A DNA stretch of 64,000 nucleotides from UBA2199 sp964628035 (GTDB lineage Bacteria; Acidobacteriota; Aminicenantia; UBA2199), in the NCBI GenBank assembly GCA_964628035.1, contig CAZVPI010000011.1:1-64000 (forward strand). Reading direction: 5' to 3'. The notes under the pieces are model-generated. The model worked only from the letters and a program-made list of their open reading frames with translations. It was not told the origin of the DNA and did no database searches. The translations under genes were made by a program, and so were the position numbers. Below are positions 18,064 to 26,022 of this stretch, piece after piece (the first letter of the stretch is position 1; the number at the start of each line of letters is the position of its first letter).

Positions 18064-18762
18064 TCAGCGGCTCCAGATCATATAGACCGCGGCAACGAGC
18101 AGCAGGATGCCGCAGATCTTCTTGACCACGTCGAGGGCCTTCGAGCTCTCGTTCCAGCGCAGATAATTCTCGATCACGCGCGTGAAGGCGCCGGCGAAGA
18201 CGATCACGGCGCAATGGCCGACGCCGTAGGCCAACAGCAATGGAACGCCGTAAACCAGGCTCGTGGACGACTTGGCCAGCACGATGGCCAGGATCGGCGC
18301 CATGTAGGCGAAGGTGCAGGGGCCCAGCGCCAGTCCGAAGAGCAAGCCCAGCAGGAACCCGGCCCAGGCGCCCTTGCCCCGCGCTTTGGCGTTCGCCGCC
18401 CCGGGAAGCTCCAGCTTGATGATGCCCAGCAGATAAAGGCCGACCAGCACGAAAATCCCGGCCACCAGGTAGTTGCTCCAGCGGCCGATGTCGCCCAACA
18501 TGCGGCCCAAGAACGATGTGATGACTCCGATCAGGGCGATGGTCGATAGAATCCCCAGGGCGAAGGCCAGCGAGATGCGGAAAGCCTTGCGCGTCGTGAG
18601 TTGCTCCTGCTGGCTGACGAAGCCGACAATCAGCGGGATGCTGGCCAGGTGGCAGGGGCTGAGTAGGATGCTCAGGATACCCCATACGAAAGCGCCAAAG
18701 AGCCCGACCAGCGGATGACCATACAGCAGCTCCGTCACCCAGGTGAAAAGCGTTTCCAGCAT
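18064..18762 (-). CDS. ccdA: CcdA-type thiol-disulfide transmembrane reductant carrier
   Basis: A 232-residue inner-membrane protein with six hydrophobic segments. The two redox-active cysteines lie in SPCHLASIP (Cys37, helix 1) and LGPCTFAYM (Cys149, helix 4). CcdA/DsbD proteins carry reducing equivalents from cytoplasmic thioredoxin to thioredoxin-like proteins outside the membrane. Its ATG overlaps the stop codon of the thioredoxin-like lipoprotein gene by one base, so that lipoprotein is the likely electron acceptor. Its place in an arsenic operon suggests a reducing supply for an extracytoplasmic step there. Confidence 0.9.
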   Translation of the reverse strand: MLETLFTWVTELLYGHPLVGLFGAFVWGILSILLSPCHLASIPLIVGFVSQQEQLTTRKAFRISLAFALGILSTIALIGVITSFLGRMLGDIGRWSNYLVAGIFVLVGLYLLGIIKLELPGAANAKARGKGAWAGFLLGLLFGLALGPCTFAYMAPILAIVLAKSSTSLVYGVPLLLAYGVGHCAVIVFAGAFTRVIENYLRWNESSKALDVVKKICGILLLVAAVYMIWSR

Positions 18763-19166
18763 TATTTCACGCCCTTCTGCTTCAGCACCTTGACCAGCTC
18801 TTCCTTGGGAAAGAATCCCTCATGGCGGAAATACTCCTCGCCGTCCTTGTCCAGAAACACCTGGGTGGGGATGACGCGGATCTTGTAGCTGGCGGCGAAG
18901 GGCTCCCCTTCGGGCGTCCAGACGTCGTGAAAAACTACCTTGACCTGACCGGCGTATTCCTTTTCGATCTCCTTCATGATCGGTTGCATCATCTTGCAGG
19001 GGATGCAGCGCACCGACCCCAGCTCGACGAAAGTGACCAGATGATTGTCCTGCGCAACCGCAGCCCCCGTTTTTTCATCGGCCTTGGATCCAGCGGCATT
19101 GCAACTGACAGATAAGACTCCCAGCAAGAAAATCAAGACGAATCTGCGGGTGAACGTGTTTTTCAT
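18762..19166 (-). CDS. Thioredoxin-fold lipoprotein
   Basis: A 134-residue protein with an N-terminal lipoprotein signal (lipobox LSVSC, Cys22) and a thioredoxin domain with active site CIPC (Cys54, Cys57) and the cis-Pro segment VIPTQVF. It would be anchored on the periplasmic side of a membrane and reduced by CcdA, whose gene it overlaps. AAGGAG stands five bases before the ATG. Substrates could be oxidised metal-binding proteins or thiols consumed by arsenic chemistry; this is inference from the operon. Confidence 0.9.
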   Translation of the reverse strand: MKNTFTRRFVLIFLLGVLSVSCNAAGSKADEKTGAAVAQDNHLVTFVELGSVRCIPCKMMQPIMKEIEKEYAGQVKVVFHDVWTPEGEPFAASYKIRVIPTQVFLDKDGEEYFRHEGFFPKEELVKVLKQKGVK

Positions 19167-19179
19167 TTCTGCTCCTTGA

Positions 19180-19413
19180 TTATTTCGCCAGCATTTTTTT
19201 GATCTCTTCGACAGCAGGGATCTTTCCCGCCACTTTCACGACTCCGTCCACGACCAGCGCCGGGGTGATCATCACGCCGAAGGCCATGATCTGCTGTAAA
19301 TCCTTCACTTTCACCACTTCGAAATCCAGGCCGAGCTCGGAGGCCGCCTGGCGGGCGTTCTCTTCCAGTTTCTGGCACTTCGGGCAACCGGTACCCAGTA
19401 TTTGAATCAGCAT
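19180..19413 (-). CDS. Small thioredoxin-like redox disulfide protein
   Basis: A 77-residue cytoplasmic protein of the small redox-active disulfide family. The active site CPKC is Cys10-Cys13 and the cis-Pro segment is MITPALVVDG. Glutaredoxin-sized thioredoxins of this type often accompany permeases and ArsR regulators in anaerobes. AGGAGG lies just upstream. It sits between the DGC protein and the thioredoxin lipoprotein and may pass electrons to CcdA or to the DGC protein. Confidence 0.9.
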   Translation of the reverse strand: MLIQILGTGCPKCQKLEENARQAASELGLDFEVVKVKDLQQIMAFGVMITPALVVDGVVKVAGKIPAVEEIKKMLAK

Positions 19414-19462
19414 GTTTCCTCCTTCATTTTGACCGCTTTTAGCTTTTTGCTCTTTTCATGTT

Positions 19463-19861
19463 TCACGATTTCAGCGAAGCCGTCAGCCTTTTGCCAATCT
19501 CGGCAACCACGGTATCGATGCGCTCCGCCGTTGCCGGCGACTTGCCTTTTGCGATCCCCAGGTCGGTGACGCGCACGTGGATGATATTCTCCGTGATCCC
19601 CTTTTCGGCCAGAGTCTTGCGGGCACAATCCAGCTTGCAGCCATCGACCACCAGCAGCCGGTCAACCCCCTTGGCCGAGGCGATGAAGCCGTTGAGGTTG
19701 GCGCCGACGCCGGCCAGGCAGAACAGCGAGGCGCAGCCTCCCTGGGTGAACTTGCGGGCGGAACGATCGGCGATCTCGCCCGTGTCCGCGGCACCCGAAC
19801 AGGGGACCAGCAGGGTAACCGATCCGCCGCAGGCGCAACCGCCTGAATTTCTTTGGGTCAT
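19463..19861 (-). CDS. DGC-domain putative zinc-binding protein
   Basis: A 132-residue cysteine-rich protein named after its Asp-Gly-Cys motif (residues 73-75 in VVDGCKLDC). Cysteines are at 9, 11, 21, 43, 48, 75 and 79, enough for two metal or thiol sites. The family is annotated as putative zinc binding; no reaction is established. GGGAGGG five bases upstream sets the start at 19861. It lies between the ArsP-like permease and the small thioredoxin, an order that seems to be a functional block, perhaps a cytoplasmic thiol carrier for the permease substrate. Confidence 0.82.
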   Translation of the reverse strand: MTQRNSGGCACGGSVTLLVPCSGAADTGEIADRSARKFTQGGCASLFCLAGVGANLNGFIASAKGVDRLLVVDGCKLDCARKTLAEKGITENIIHVRVTDLGIAKGKSPATAERIDTVVAEIGKRLTASLKS

Positions 19862-19875
19862 GTTCCCTCCCACGA

Positions 19876-21171
19876 TTAGAAATTTCCGTAAACGAATCCG
19901 GCCAGGGTCGACAGGACGACCACCAGGATGACGAAGACCACGGTCTTCTTCAAGCCCATGACCTTGCGCAGCACCAGCATGCTGGGCAGCGACAGCGCCG
20001 GGCCGGCCAGCAGCAGCGCCAGCGCCGGGCCCTGGCCCATGCCCGAGCCCAGCAGCCCCTGCAGGATGGGCACCTCGGTCAGGGTGGCGAAATACATGAA
20101 GGCGCCGGCGATGGCGGCGAAAAAGTTGGCCAGCAGGGAATTCCCGCCCACGGCGGCGCTGACCCAGGCCGAGGGGATCAATCCTTCCTGTCCCGGCCGG
20201 CCGAGCAGCACGCCGGCCACCAGCACGCCGCCGATCAGCAGCGGGAAGATCAGCTTGGCGAAATCCCAGCTCGAGGTGAACCACTCGCTCCCCTCGCCCT
20301 TGTCGAAGCTCAGGACCAGCGAAAGACCGATCACGCCCACGCCGAAAGCCAGCAGCGGCTGGGCCGGGAAGAGGATAGCCAGAACCAACGGCGGGACGGC
20401 GGCGGCGGCCACCTTCCAGCGCGGCAAATTGAACCAGGCCATCAGGATCAAGGCCAGCCCCAGGGCGGCCAGGCCGGTGATCAGCCATTTGACTGAATAG
20501 ACGGCCGCGAAAAAACCGCTGACGCCGCTTGGCTTGCTCCAGTTGGCGAAAACCAGGATGGCGACCAGCGACAGGAAAAAGAGGGCGTTCTGCCACAGCG
20601 GCCGGCCGGCTTCGGGTTCAGGCATGGTCTTTTGCGCATTGGCCTTCTCCGTCTCTTCCCTGCGGAAAATGAAGTGCATCAGCAGGCCGATGATGACACT
20701 GAACAGGACGGCGCCCACGGCGCGGGCCACGCCGATCTTCATGCCCAGCACGCGCGCGGTCAGGATGATGGCCAGGACGTTGATCGCCGGACCCGAGTAA
20801 AGAAAGGACGACGCCGGGCCCAGGCCGGCGCCCATGCGCCAGATGCCGGAGAACAGCGGCAGCACCGTGCAAGAGCATACGGCCAGGATGGTCCCGGACA
20901 CCGAGGCCACGCCGTAGGCCAGGGTCTTGTTGGCCTTGGGGCCGAGATATTTCATCACCGACTCTTTTTTAACAAAAACGCCGATGGCTCCGGCGATGAA
21001 GAAGGCCGGAATCAGGCACAGGATGACGTGCTCGCGGGCGTACCACTTGGCCAGGTGCAGGGCTTCCATGACCGCCCGGTCGAAGCGCATTGTTCCCACC
21101 GGCAGGTAAAAAAGCGCCAGGAAAGCGGCCACGATCCACAGCAGCGGTTTCCACTCTTTTTTCCAATCCAT
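19876..21171 (-). CDS. ArsP-like permease (DUF318), metal/organoarsenical efflux
   Basis: A 431-residue membrane protein of the DUF318 permease family, with about ten hydrophobic segments and two related halves. The first half has the motif CSCTVLPLF with Cys99 and Cys101, and GPAINVLAI; the second half repeats GPALSLPSM. In ArsP from other bacteria a pair of cysteines binds trivalent methylated arsenicals for export. Placement directly after arsM fits export of methylarsenite made by ArsM. Family relatives may export copper or zinc instead, so the substrate remains inferred. Confidence 0.85.
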   Translation of the reverse strand: MDWKKEWKPLLWIVAAFLALFYLPVGTMRFDRAVMEALHLAKWYAREHVILCLIPAFFIAGAIGVFVKKESVMKYLGPKANKTLAYGVASVSGTILAVCSCTVLPLFSGIWRMGAGLGPASSFLYSGPAINVLAIILTARVLGMKIGVARAVGAVLFSVIIGLLMHFIFRREETEKANAQKTMPEPEAGRPLWQNALFFLSLVAILVFANWSKPSGVSGFFAAVYSVKWLITGLAALGLALILMAWFNLPRWKVAAAAVPPLVLAILFPAQPLLAFGVGVIGLSLVLSFDKGEGSEWFTSSWDFAKLIFPLLIGGVLVAGVLLGRPGQEGLIPSAWVSAAVGGNSLLANFFAAIAGAFMYFATLTEVPILQGLLGSGMGQGPALALLLAGPALSLPSMLVLRKVMGLKKTVVFVILVVVLSTLAGFVYGNF

Positions 21172-21231
21172 ATCTATTGTTCTCCTTTTGTTATTCCTGA
21201 ATTTTCATTTTTTCTAAAGACAGGGCCACGG

Positions 21232-22038
21232 TCATCCGCAACAACAGGAGAGGGTAACCTCCGGCTTCCAGGCGCGAACCGTCACACTGGCCAGGAAAGG
21301 TTCCTGTCCCCGCAGCTTTTCGCCGGGAAGATCCAGGGCTTCCAGCCAATCCTTCATGATCTCATGGCCGTAAGGACTCTCCTTGATGACCTCCACCCCG
21401 GTTCCGCCGGCCGCGGAGATGGCGGCCAGGAACTCGTCCTTGAGCACGGCCCCGGATATGCAGGAAGCGTAGGCGGCTTCGTTGTCGCGCAAAAAATCTG
21501 GCAAAGCCCGCAGCAGGACGATATCAGAAACCACCAGGCGGCCGCCCGGCTTCAGCGCCCGGAAAATTTCGCGGAACACCCGCCCCTTGTCGGTGGAGAG
21601 ATTGATCACGCAATTGGAGATGACGACGTCGGCCGTGTGGTCGGCGACGGGCAGGTTCTCGATCTCGCCCAGGCGGAACTCGACGTTGGGCTGGTCGTTC
21701 TCCGCGGCGAGGCGCCGGGCGCGATCCAGCATCTCCGGCGTCATGTCGACGCCGATGACACGCCCTTCCTCCCCGACCTGGCGCGCGGCAAGAAAACAAT
21801 CGATCCCCGATCCCGATCCCAGGTCCAGCACCGTTTCCCCGGGTTTCAACCCAGCCAGGGCGGTAGGATTGCCGCAGCCCAGTCCCAGATCGGCTCCGCC
21901 GGGAATGCTTTGCATCTGGGCTGCGTCGTACCCCGCAGCGAGATCAGGACAGGAGCAGCTGCTGCCGCAGCAGGAGCCGCTCTCCCTGGCGATCTTTCCG
22001 TATTCCTTCCTGACCGACTCCCTTTCATCCCTTTTCAT
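21232..22038 (-). CDS. arsM: Arsenite S-adenosylmethionine methyltransferase
   Basis: A 268-residue class I methyltransferase. The SAM motif is VLDLGSGSGID (residues 70-80). Three cysteines that bind As(III) in characterised ArsM enzymes are recognisable: LGLGCGNP (Cys55), SNCVINL (Cys143) and ASCISG (Cys193). The N-terminus has a cysteine cluster (SCCGSSCSC) and the protein ends in CCCG, both possible extra metalloid sites. It methylates arsenite to mono- and dimethylated forms using thiol reductants. Its start overlaps the arsR stop by four bases (ATGA). Confidence 0.95.
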   Translation of the reverse strand: MKRDERESVRKEYGKIARESGSCCGSSCSCPDLAAGYDAAQMQSIPGGADLGLGCGNPTALAGLKPGETVLDLGSGSGIDCFLAARQVGEEGRVIGVDMTPEMLDRARRLAAENDQPNVEFRLGEIENLPVADHTADVVISNCVINLSTDKGRVFREIFRALKPGGRLVVSDIVLLRALPDFLRDNEAAYASCISGAVLKDEFLAAISAAGGTGVEVIKESPYGHEIMKDWLEALDLPGEKLRGQEPFLASVTVRAWKPEVTLSCCCG

Positions 22039-22442
22039 TTTTTCTCCTGTTGCCGTTGGCGCGGAAATCCCGCCCTCAGGGGTGCTGGCCTGAATTGCTT
22101 GTGATCCGCGGCGCAGGGCCGGCCCGCGCGCCCGTAGACGCGAAGCCGCTCCCGGTCCGTCCTGGCCTGCTCAGGTGAACTTCTCTCGCTGACGGCCATC
22201 AGCAGAAAACGGATGAACAGGTCTTCCTCGTTCAGGTGGTAGAAAATCCAGCGCTCCCGGCGCCGGTCGACGATGAGGCCCGCCTGCTTCAGGATGCGCA
22301 GGTGGAACGACAGCCGCGGCTGTTCCAGCGCCAGCGCCGCGGCGATCTCGCAGACGCACAGCTCGCCGCGTTCCAGCAGTTTCAGCACCCGCAGCCGCGT
22401 CCCGTCGGCCAGGGCCTTGAACAGAACCGCAAGCTCGCTCAT
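22035..22442 (-). CDS. arsR: ArsR repressor of arsM operon
   Basis: A 135-residue winged-helix repressor with the classical arsenite-binding motif ELCVCEI (Cys29, Cys31) and the recognition helix in LEQPRLSFHLRILKQAGL. Arsenite binding to the cysteines releases the protein from DNA. The C-terminal 40 residues are extra, basic and poorly structured. GAGGAG lies three bases before the ATG. It is the first gene of a minus-strand operon that continues through arsM, the ArsP-like permease, DGC, thioredoxins, ccdA, CDF and the radical-SAM gene. A matching palindrome lies just upstream. Confidence 0.94.
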   Translation of the reverse strand: MSELAVLFKALADGTRLRVLKLLERGELCVCEIAAALALEQPRLSFHLRILKQAGLIVDRRRERWIFYHLNEEDLFIRFLLMAVSERSSPEQARTDRERLRVYGRAGRPCAADHKQFRPAPLRAGFPRQRQQEKK

Positions 22443-22455
22443 GGGCTCCTCTCAT

Positions 22456-22471
22456 ATCAAATAAATTTGAT
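22456..22471. promoter_or_regulatory. ArsR operator of arsM operon
   Basis: Perfect inverted repeat ATCAAAT (22456-22462), two central A residues and ATTTGAT (22465-22471). This form, ATCAA and TTGAT with an AT-rich centre, is the familiar ArsR-family box. It lies between the -10 element and the arsR start codon, so a bound repressor would block the start of transcription. Confidence 0.85.
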
Positions 22472-22476
22472 GGATT

Positions 22477-22505
22477 ATGATAGTCCCGTTTTGCATTTTT
22501 GTCAA
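22477..22505 (-). promoter_or_regulatory. Promoter of arsR-arsM operon
   Basis: On the minus strand TTGACA (complement of 22500-22505) is followed after 17 bp by TATCAT (complement of 22477-22482). Transcription would begin near 22470, inside the palindrome of the operator. Confidence 0.8.
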
Positions 22506-22608
22506 TCCCTTATATTGATCAGGTAATACAATGGCCCTTTGCCGTCCCCCTTTCCATGCAATCAACAATTTTTATCTATCCGGCCGCGACCGCCCGCAAT
22601 TCCTGTTC

Positions 22609-22638
22609 TTGCCAGCCGCTTTCCTTCCATGCTATAAT
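22609..22638 (+). promoter_or_regulatory. Promoter for lysine-rich small protein
   Basis: TTGCCA (22609-22614), an 18-bp spacer and a perfect TATAAT (22633-22638) lie 34 bp before the ATG of the 37-residue protein. The ribosome site GGAGGAG follows, so a short, well-translated transcript is expected. Confidence 0.7.
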
Positions 22639-22671
22639 CGCGGCGAATCCGACCCGGGAGGAGACATCACC

Positions 22672-22785
22672 ATGGCCAAAGACAAGGACAAGGGCAAGGA
22701 AAAGATGAACAAGCCCAAGCTCTCCATCAAGGACAAGAAGAAAAAGAAAAAGGAAAAGCTGGAAAGAAAGCAGGCCGGCCTCTAG
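22672..22785 (+). CDS. Lysine-rich 37-residue basic protein
   Basis: A very small protein, MAKDKDKGKEKMNKPKLSIK followed by a run of lysines and ending KQAGL. Nearly half of its residues are Lys, and no fold is recognisable. Its reality is supported by a canonical promoter, a strong ribosome site (GGAGGAG nine bases upstream) and its own stop codon. It resembles the small basic Lys-rich proteins that bind nucleic acids or ribosomes, but this is a guess from composition. It lies alone between the arsR promoter and a convergent hypothetical operon. Confidence 0.65.
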   Translation: MAKDKDKGKEKMNKPKLSIKDKKKKKKEKLERKQAGL

Positions 22786-22820
22786 ACCCGCCCACGGCAT
22801 AGGCGCGCCGCGGCTCCGCC

Positions 22821-23738
22821 TCAGCCCATCCACCTGAGGCGCCAGCGTTCGAAGTCCTCGTAACGCGGGAGCACGCGGAGGTTCTTGAAGCGGAAGGCGG
22901 CCTTTTCCCAGGAGATTTCTTCGCGCTCGCTCCGTAGATCGATCTTCAGGTACGGGCGGCGGAAGCGGTAGATCACGAGAAAGTCCCCTTCCAGGCATAG
23001 GCAGCAGGCCGTGATCTGCCGCCGCCCCAGGCCGCCGATACGCAGGGTGGCGTAGGGGGAACACTCGTTCACGCCCTCTCCGGAAACGGAGCGCACGCGG
23101 CGGGGGCAGGAGCCGCTGAAGCGGTTCACCAGGTAGGTGACCCCCGTGACCAGCAGGAGGATCGTGGCCATCAGCGCCATCATCTGCGCCAGGGTCTGGA
23201 TGGCGAAAGGCGAGACCCTGCGTCGCAGCGCCGCCAACTGGCCGGCCAGCGAAGGCGGCGCCTTCTCGCCGTTGATCTCCAGGTTGAGGAGAAATCGTTC
23301 GACGATCTGCAGCCCGAAATCGAGCGAGCTGTTTGAAGCCAGGTCGGCCCAGTAGTTCATCCCCTCGCGGTGGAAGAGGCAGAGGACGCGGTAGCCCTTG
23401 TTCGCCCGCCGCAGCTGGATCAGGCCGCCGGCGAACAGGTCCAGTTCGGCCCGCCGCCAGGCGTCGGCCGCGTTCTTGCGCGCCAGTTCCAAATGGTCGG
23501 CGCCGGCGGCGGCCGAGGGACGGCGGAAAAAGCGGAAGTGGCCGGCGAAGGCGTAGCCCTGCCAGCCGTTCTCGGCGCCGGCGACCGGCGCGTAGTCGCC
23601 GGCCGGAAAGACGGAGCGCACGCCCAGGACTTCCAGGCGCCGGCCCGGGATCTCCAGGCGCGAAAAGAAGAAAAACATGACGCCCAGGGCCAGCAGCATC
23701 AAGGCCGCCATCAGCGCCGTCATCCTCCTCCAGGTCAT
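22821..23738 (-). CDS. Membrane protein of unknown function
   Basis: A 305-residue protein with one N-terminal membrane helix (residues 8-27), a loop of about 170 residues, a second helix near residues 185-207 and a cytoplasmic C-terminal domain of about 95 residues rich in Arg and Trp. The C-terminal part contains CPRR, ECS and CCLC cysteines. AAGGAGGT stands seven bases before the ATG and lies within the end of the upstream gene, so the two are co-translated. I do not recognise the family. Confidence 0.7.
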   Translation of the reverse strand: MTWRRMTALMAALMLLALGVMFFFFSRLEIPGRRLEVLGVRSVFPAGDYAPVAGAENGWQGYAFAGHFRFFRRPSAAAGADHLELARKNAADAWRRAELDLFAGGLIQLRRANKGYRVLCLFHREGMNYWADLASNSSLDFGLQIVERFLLNLEINGEKAPPSLAGQLAALRRRVSPFAIQTLAQMMALMATILLLVTGVTYLVNRFSGSCPRRVRSVSGEGVNECSPYATLRIGGLGRRQITACCLCLEGDFLVIYRFRRPYLKIDLRSEREEISWEKAAFRFKNLRVLPRYEDFERWRLRWMG

Positions 23739-23750
23739 GTCCGCACCTCC

Positions 23751-24611
23751 TTACATCAGCAGCAGGGACAGCAGAAAAGCCGCGGCACCGGCGAAGGCCG
23801 GGTGCCGGATCGCCCGCCAGAAGGGATTGGCCCGGCGCAGCACCTGGAAATCGGTGACATAGATCGTCTCGCAGGCCCCGTTGCCCGTGTCATCGCGCAC
23901 GATGCTGCTGCCGCGCGCGAAGCCGTTGGCAGGCTGGCTGTACTCGGCCAGGAACCCCCGGACAAGCACCTGGTCGCCGGGATGGATGCGCAGGATGCGC
24001 CGGCGCAGCGCCCGGTCCACGGCGAGCAGGTGGTTGTTGGACAGGTGGCGGCCTGAGAAGCGCTTGAACGTCTCCTCGTCGGCGAAGCGGCCTATGCAGG
24101 TGAAGTCGCGGTTCCAGAACTTCGTCTCAAGGTAGACGCCGCTGGCCAGGTTGCGGCCCCAGACCAGGCACAGGTCCTTGATGTTGAGCAGGTCCTGCCA
24201 GCGGCGGTGGTGGATGTCGAGCAGCGAGTCGCTGCGGTGCTGGCTGACCACCAGGCCGGCGATCTCGTAGCGGAACAGCGGCTTCACCACGTAGGTCAGC
24301 TTCTTGACCGTGACCGGAAACGGCGCCGGCACGCCCTCCGCCTCCTGCAGCGGCTCCTGGTAGAGGGCAGGGAGAATGGCGGCCTGCGGCGGCATACGGT
24401 CGTCGAGCCACAGCGCCAGGGCCCCGAGAAGGAGGCAGAGCAGGAACCCCAGGCGCAGCCACTTCCCCTTGGCCGCGAGGCCGCCGATGTGCGACCCGAT
24501 CCTTCCCTTCGCCGCGCGGGAAGCGAGGCCGGCATCCTCCGCGAAACGATAGCCGCAGGGGCATGCGCGGGAATCGGGCGGGCAGTAGCACTGGCATTGC
24601 GGGCAGTTCAT
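23751..24611 (-). CDS. Zinc-ribbon membrane protein of unknown function
   Basis: About 286 residues. The N-terminus is a double zinc-ribbon-like finger (CPQCQCYCPPDSRACPCG, residues 3-20), followed by a membrane helix (about 52-68), a soluble domain with an OB-like strand pattern (HPGDQVLVRGFLAEYS) and a final membrane helix. GGGAGGACC precedes ATG 24611, which is preferred to the longer reading frame. With the downstream membrane protein it forms a two-gene operon, divergent from the S4 protein gene. The architecture suggests a membrane-bound nucleic-acid or cofactor-binding protein; the function is unknown. Confidence 0.7.
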   Translation of the reverse strand: MNCPQCQCYCPPDSRACPCGYRFAEDAGLASRAAKGRIGSHIGGLAAKGKWLRLGFLLCLLLGALALWLDDRMPPQAAILPALYQEPLQEAEGVPAPFPVTVKKLTYVVKPLFRYEIAGLVVSQHRSDSLLDIHHRRWQDLLNIKDLCLVWGRNLASGVYLETKFWNRDFTCIGRFADEETFKRFSGRHLSNNHLLAVDRALRRRILRIHPGDQVLVRGFLAEYSQPANGFARGSSIVRDDTGNGACETIYVTDFQVLRRANPFWRAIRHPAFAGAAAFLLSLLLM

Positions 24612-24696
24612 GGTCCTCCCTGTGGGCAGGCGCCATTGTACGCAAATCGGCGCCTGGCCGCAAGCGGAACCGTCTTCCCTTTCCCCGCCCATGTCG

Positions 24697-24702
24697 TATA
24701 AT
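24697..24702 (+). promoter_or_regulatory. -10 element of S4-domain gene
   Basis: A perfect TATAAT is placed 13 bases before the ATG of the S4-domain gene. The -35 region is poor (TCTTCC at 24673-24678, 18-bp spacer). Transcription would start about seven bases before the start codon, leaving no room for a ribosome site. Confidence 0.5.
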
Positions 24703-24715
24703 GGCGCTAACGAAC

Positions 24716-25105
24716 ATGTCCATCCGCATCGATCAATGGCTGTGGGCCGCCCGCCTCTACAAGACCCGCACCCTGGCCAACCAGGCCTGTCGCGGCGGCA
24801 AGGTGCAGGTGGCCGGCATGGCGGCCAAGCCGGCCCGGCCGTTGCGTGAGGACGAGGTCGTGGAAATCAAGCAGCCGCCCATCGTACGCCTCTACCGGGT
24901 CAAGGCCCTGGCCGCCAAGCGCGTCTCGGCGACACTGGCCCGCGAACTGGTCGAGGAGATCACGCCGGCGGCCGACCTGGAAAAGCTGGCCCTGTCCCGT
25001 CGCGATCCGCTGGGCCTGGTTTTCGCCGCCCGCGAAAGGGGCAGCGGCCGGCCGACCAAGCGCGAGCGCCGCGACCTGGAGCAGCTGCTGGGCGGGGAAG
25101 ACTGA
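24716..25105 (+). CDS. S4-domain RNA-binding protein (Hsp15/HslR-like)
   Basis: A 129-residue protein with an N-terminal S4 RNA-binding domain (MSIRIDQWLWAARLYKTRT to about residue 55) and a basic C-terminal tail containing GRPTKRERR. The pattern is that of Hsp15, which binds stalled 50S subunits carrying peptidyl-tRNA. The start is fixed by the family N-terminus; there is no Shine-Dalgarno sequence and the predicted leader is only about seven bases. Its neighbours (zinc-ribbon operon, sirtuin) are functionally unrelated. Confidence 0.9.
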   Translation: MSIRIDQWLWAARLYKTRTLANQACRGGKVQVAGMAAKPARPLREDEVVEIKQPPIVRLYRVKALAAKRVSATLARELVEEITPAADLEKLALSRRDPLGLVFAARERGSGRPTKRERRDLEQLLGGED

Positions 25106-25156
25106 GCGCGCCGCCGCCAAAACCCGGCAAGCGGAACTGCCGTGCCGGTCCGGATT

Positions 25157-26008
25157 TCAATTTCGGCTTGGATACAGGGCGCCGGCGATGGCCTGCAGCG
25201 CCGCCAGCGCCCCGGCGGCGATGCCGACTTGGCCCGGAGGCGCCTCCGCTTCGCGGGCGTTGATGCGCACCAGGCGCGTGCGCGGGCGCGACAGCAGCTG
25301 TTCGCCCATGCGGCGCACGCTGGGCACCGCCGTGCCGGCGCCGCATTCGACCACGGCCAGCCCCCGGCCCTCGAGCGTGGCCAGCCAGCCGCGCAGGCGC
25401 AGCGCCTGCGCCCGGCTGCGCTCCGGCCGCCAGCCCCAGTCGCCGAACATCAGCACGTTGGGCCGCGCCAGGGCGCCGCAGCGCGGGCAGGACGGCAGCG
25501 GCGGCCCGGCGCGCATCGTCCCCTCGTCCACGGCCACATCCAGGTCGCCGGCCGGCCAGACGCCGCTGCCGCAGCCGCGTGAGCACTGTAGATGGTGGAT
25601 GGAGCCATGGCACTCGTGCACCCGCTCCCCGGCGAAGCCCGCCTTTTGGAACTGGCCGTCGACGTTGGAGGTGAAGACGAAATGGCCGCGGGGCTTGGCT
25701 TCAGCCCAGGCGCGCAGCAGGGCGAAGCCGCGGTGCGGCACCGTGCGGCGGTAAAGCCCCAGGCGGTGGCCGTAGAAGCCCCAAGCCAGCGCCGGGTCGC
25801 GTTCGAACCAGTCCGGGCTGGCCAGGTCATGGAAGTCGAGGCCCAGCTTGCGGTAGGGCGGGTAGGCGCTCCAGAACCCCTCGGGGCCGCGGAAGTCGGG
25901 CAATCCCGAATCGACGCCCATGCCGGCGCCGGCACTGACCAGCAGCGCTTCGCTGGCGGCGATGATCTCCGCCGCCTCGCGGATGCGCCCATCCCTATCC
26001 CGGATCAT
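25157..26008 (-). CDS. Sir2-family NAD-dependent protein deacetylase
   Basis: A 283-residue sirtuin. The NAD-binding motif is GAGMGVDSGLPDFRG (residues 27-41), the nicotinamide pocket is TSNVDGQF, and the catalytic His lies in HECHGSIHHLQC. The zinc site is CSRGCG together with CPRCG. The region after the zinc site (PNVLMFGDWGW) is close to the sirtuin subgroup of bacteria in which VRPNVVMFGE is found. It would remove acyl groups from lysine with NAD. GAGGA lies ten bases before the ATG. Intergenic heptad repeats lie directly upstream. Confidence 0.92.
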   Translation of the reverse strand: MIRDRDGRIREAAEIIAASEALLVSAGAGMGVDSGLPDFRGPEGFWSAYPPYRKLGLDFHDLASPDWFERDPALAWGFYGHRLGLYRRTVPHRGFALLRAWAEAKPRGHFVFTSNVDGQFQKAGFAGERVHECHGSIHHLQCSRGCGSGVWPAGDLDVAVDEGTMRAGPPLPSCPRCGALARPNVLMFGDWGWRPERSRAQALRLRGWLATLEGRGLAVVECGAGTAVPSVRRMGEQLLSRPRTRLVRINAREAEAPPGQVGIAAGALAALQAIAGALYPSRN

Positions 26009-26022
26009 TCTTGTTTTTCCTC

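Noticed and set aside
17114..18685. A 523-residue protein made of an Arg/Pro-rich N-terminus and a CDF domain
   Set aside because: The first 210 residues are the out-of-frame shadow of ccdA. The CDF gene has its own start at 18049 with a ribosome site.
19463..20596. A 377-residue protein containing the DGC domain
   Set aside because: The N-terminal part is a shadow of the permease gene; GGGAGGG precedes ATG 19861.
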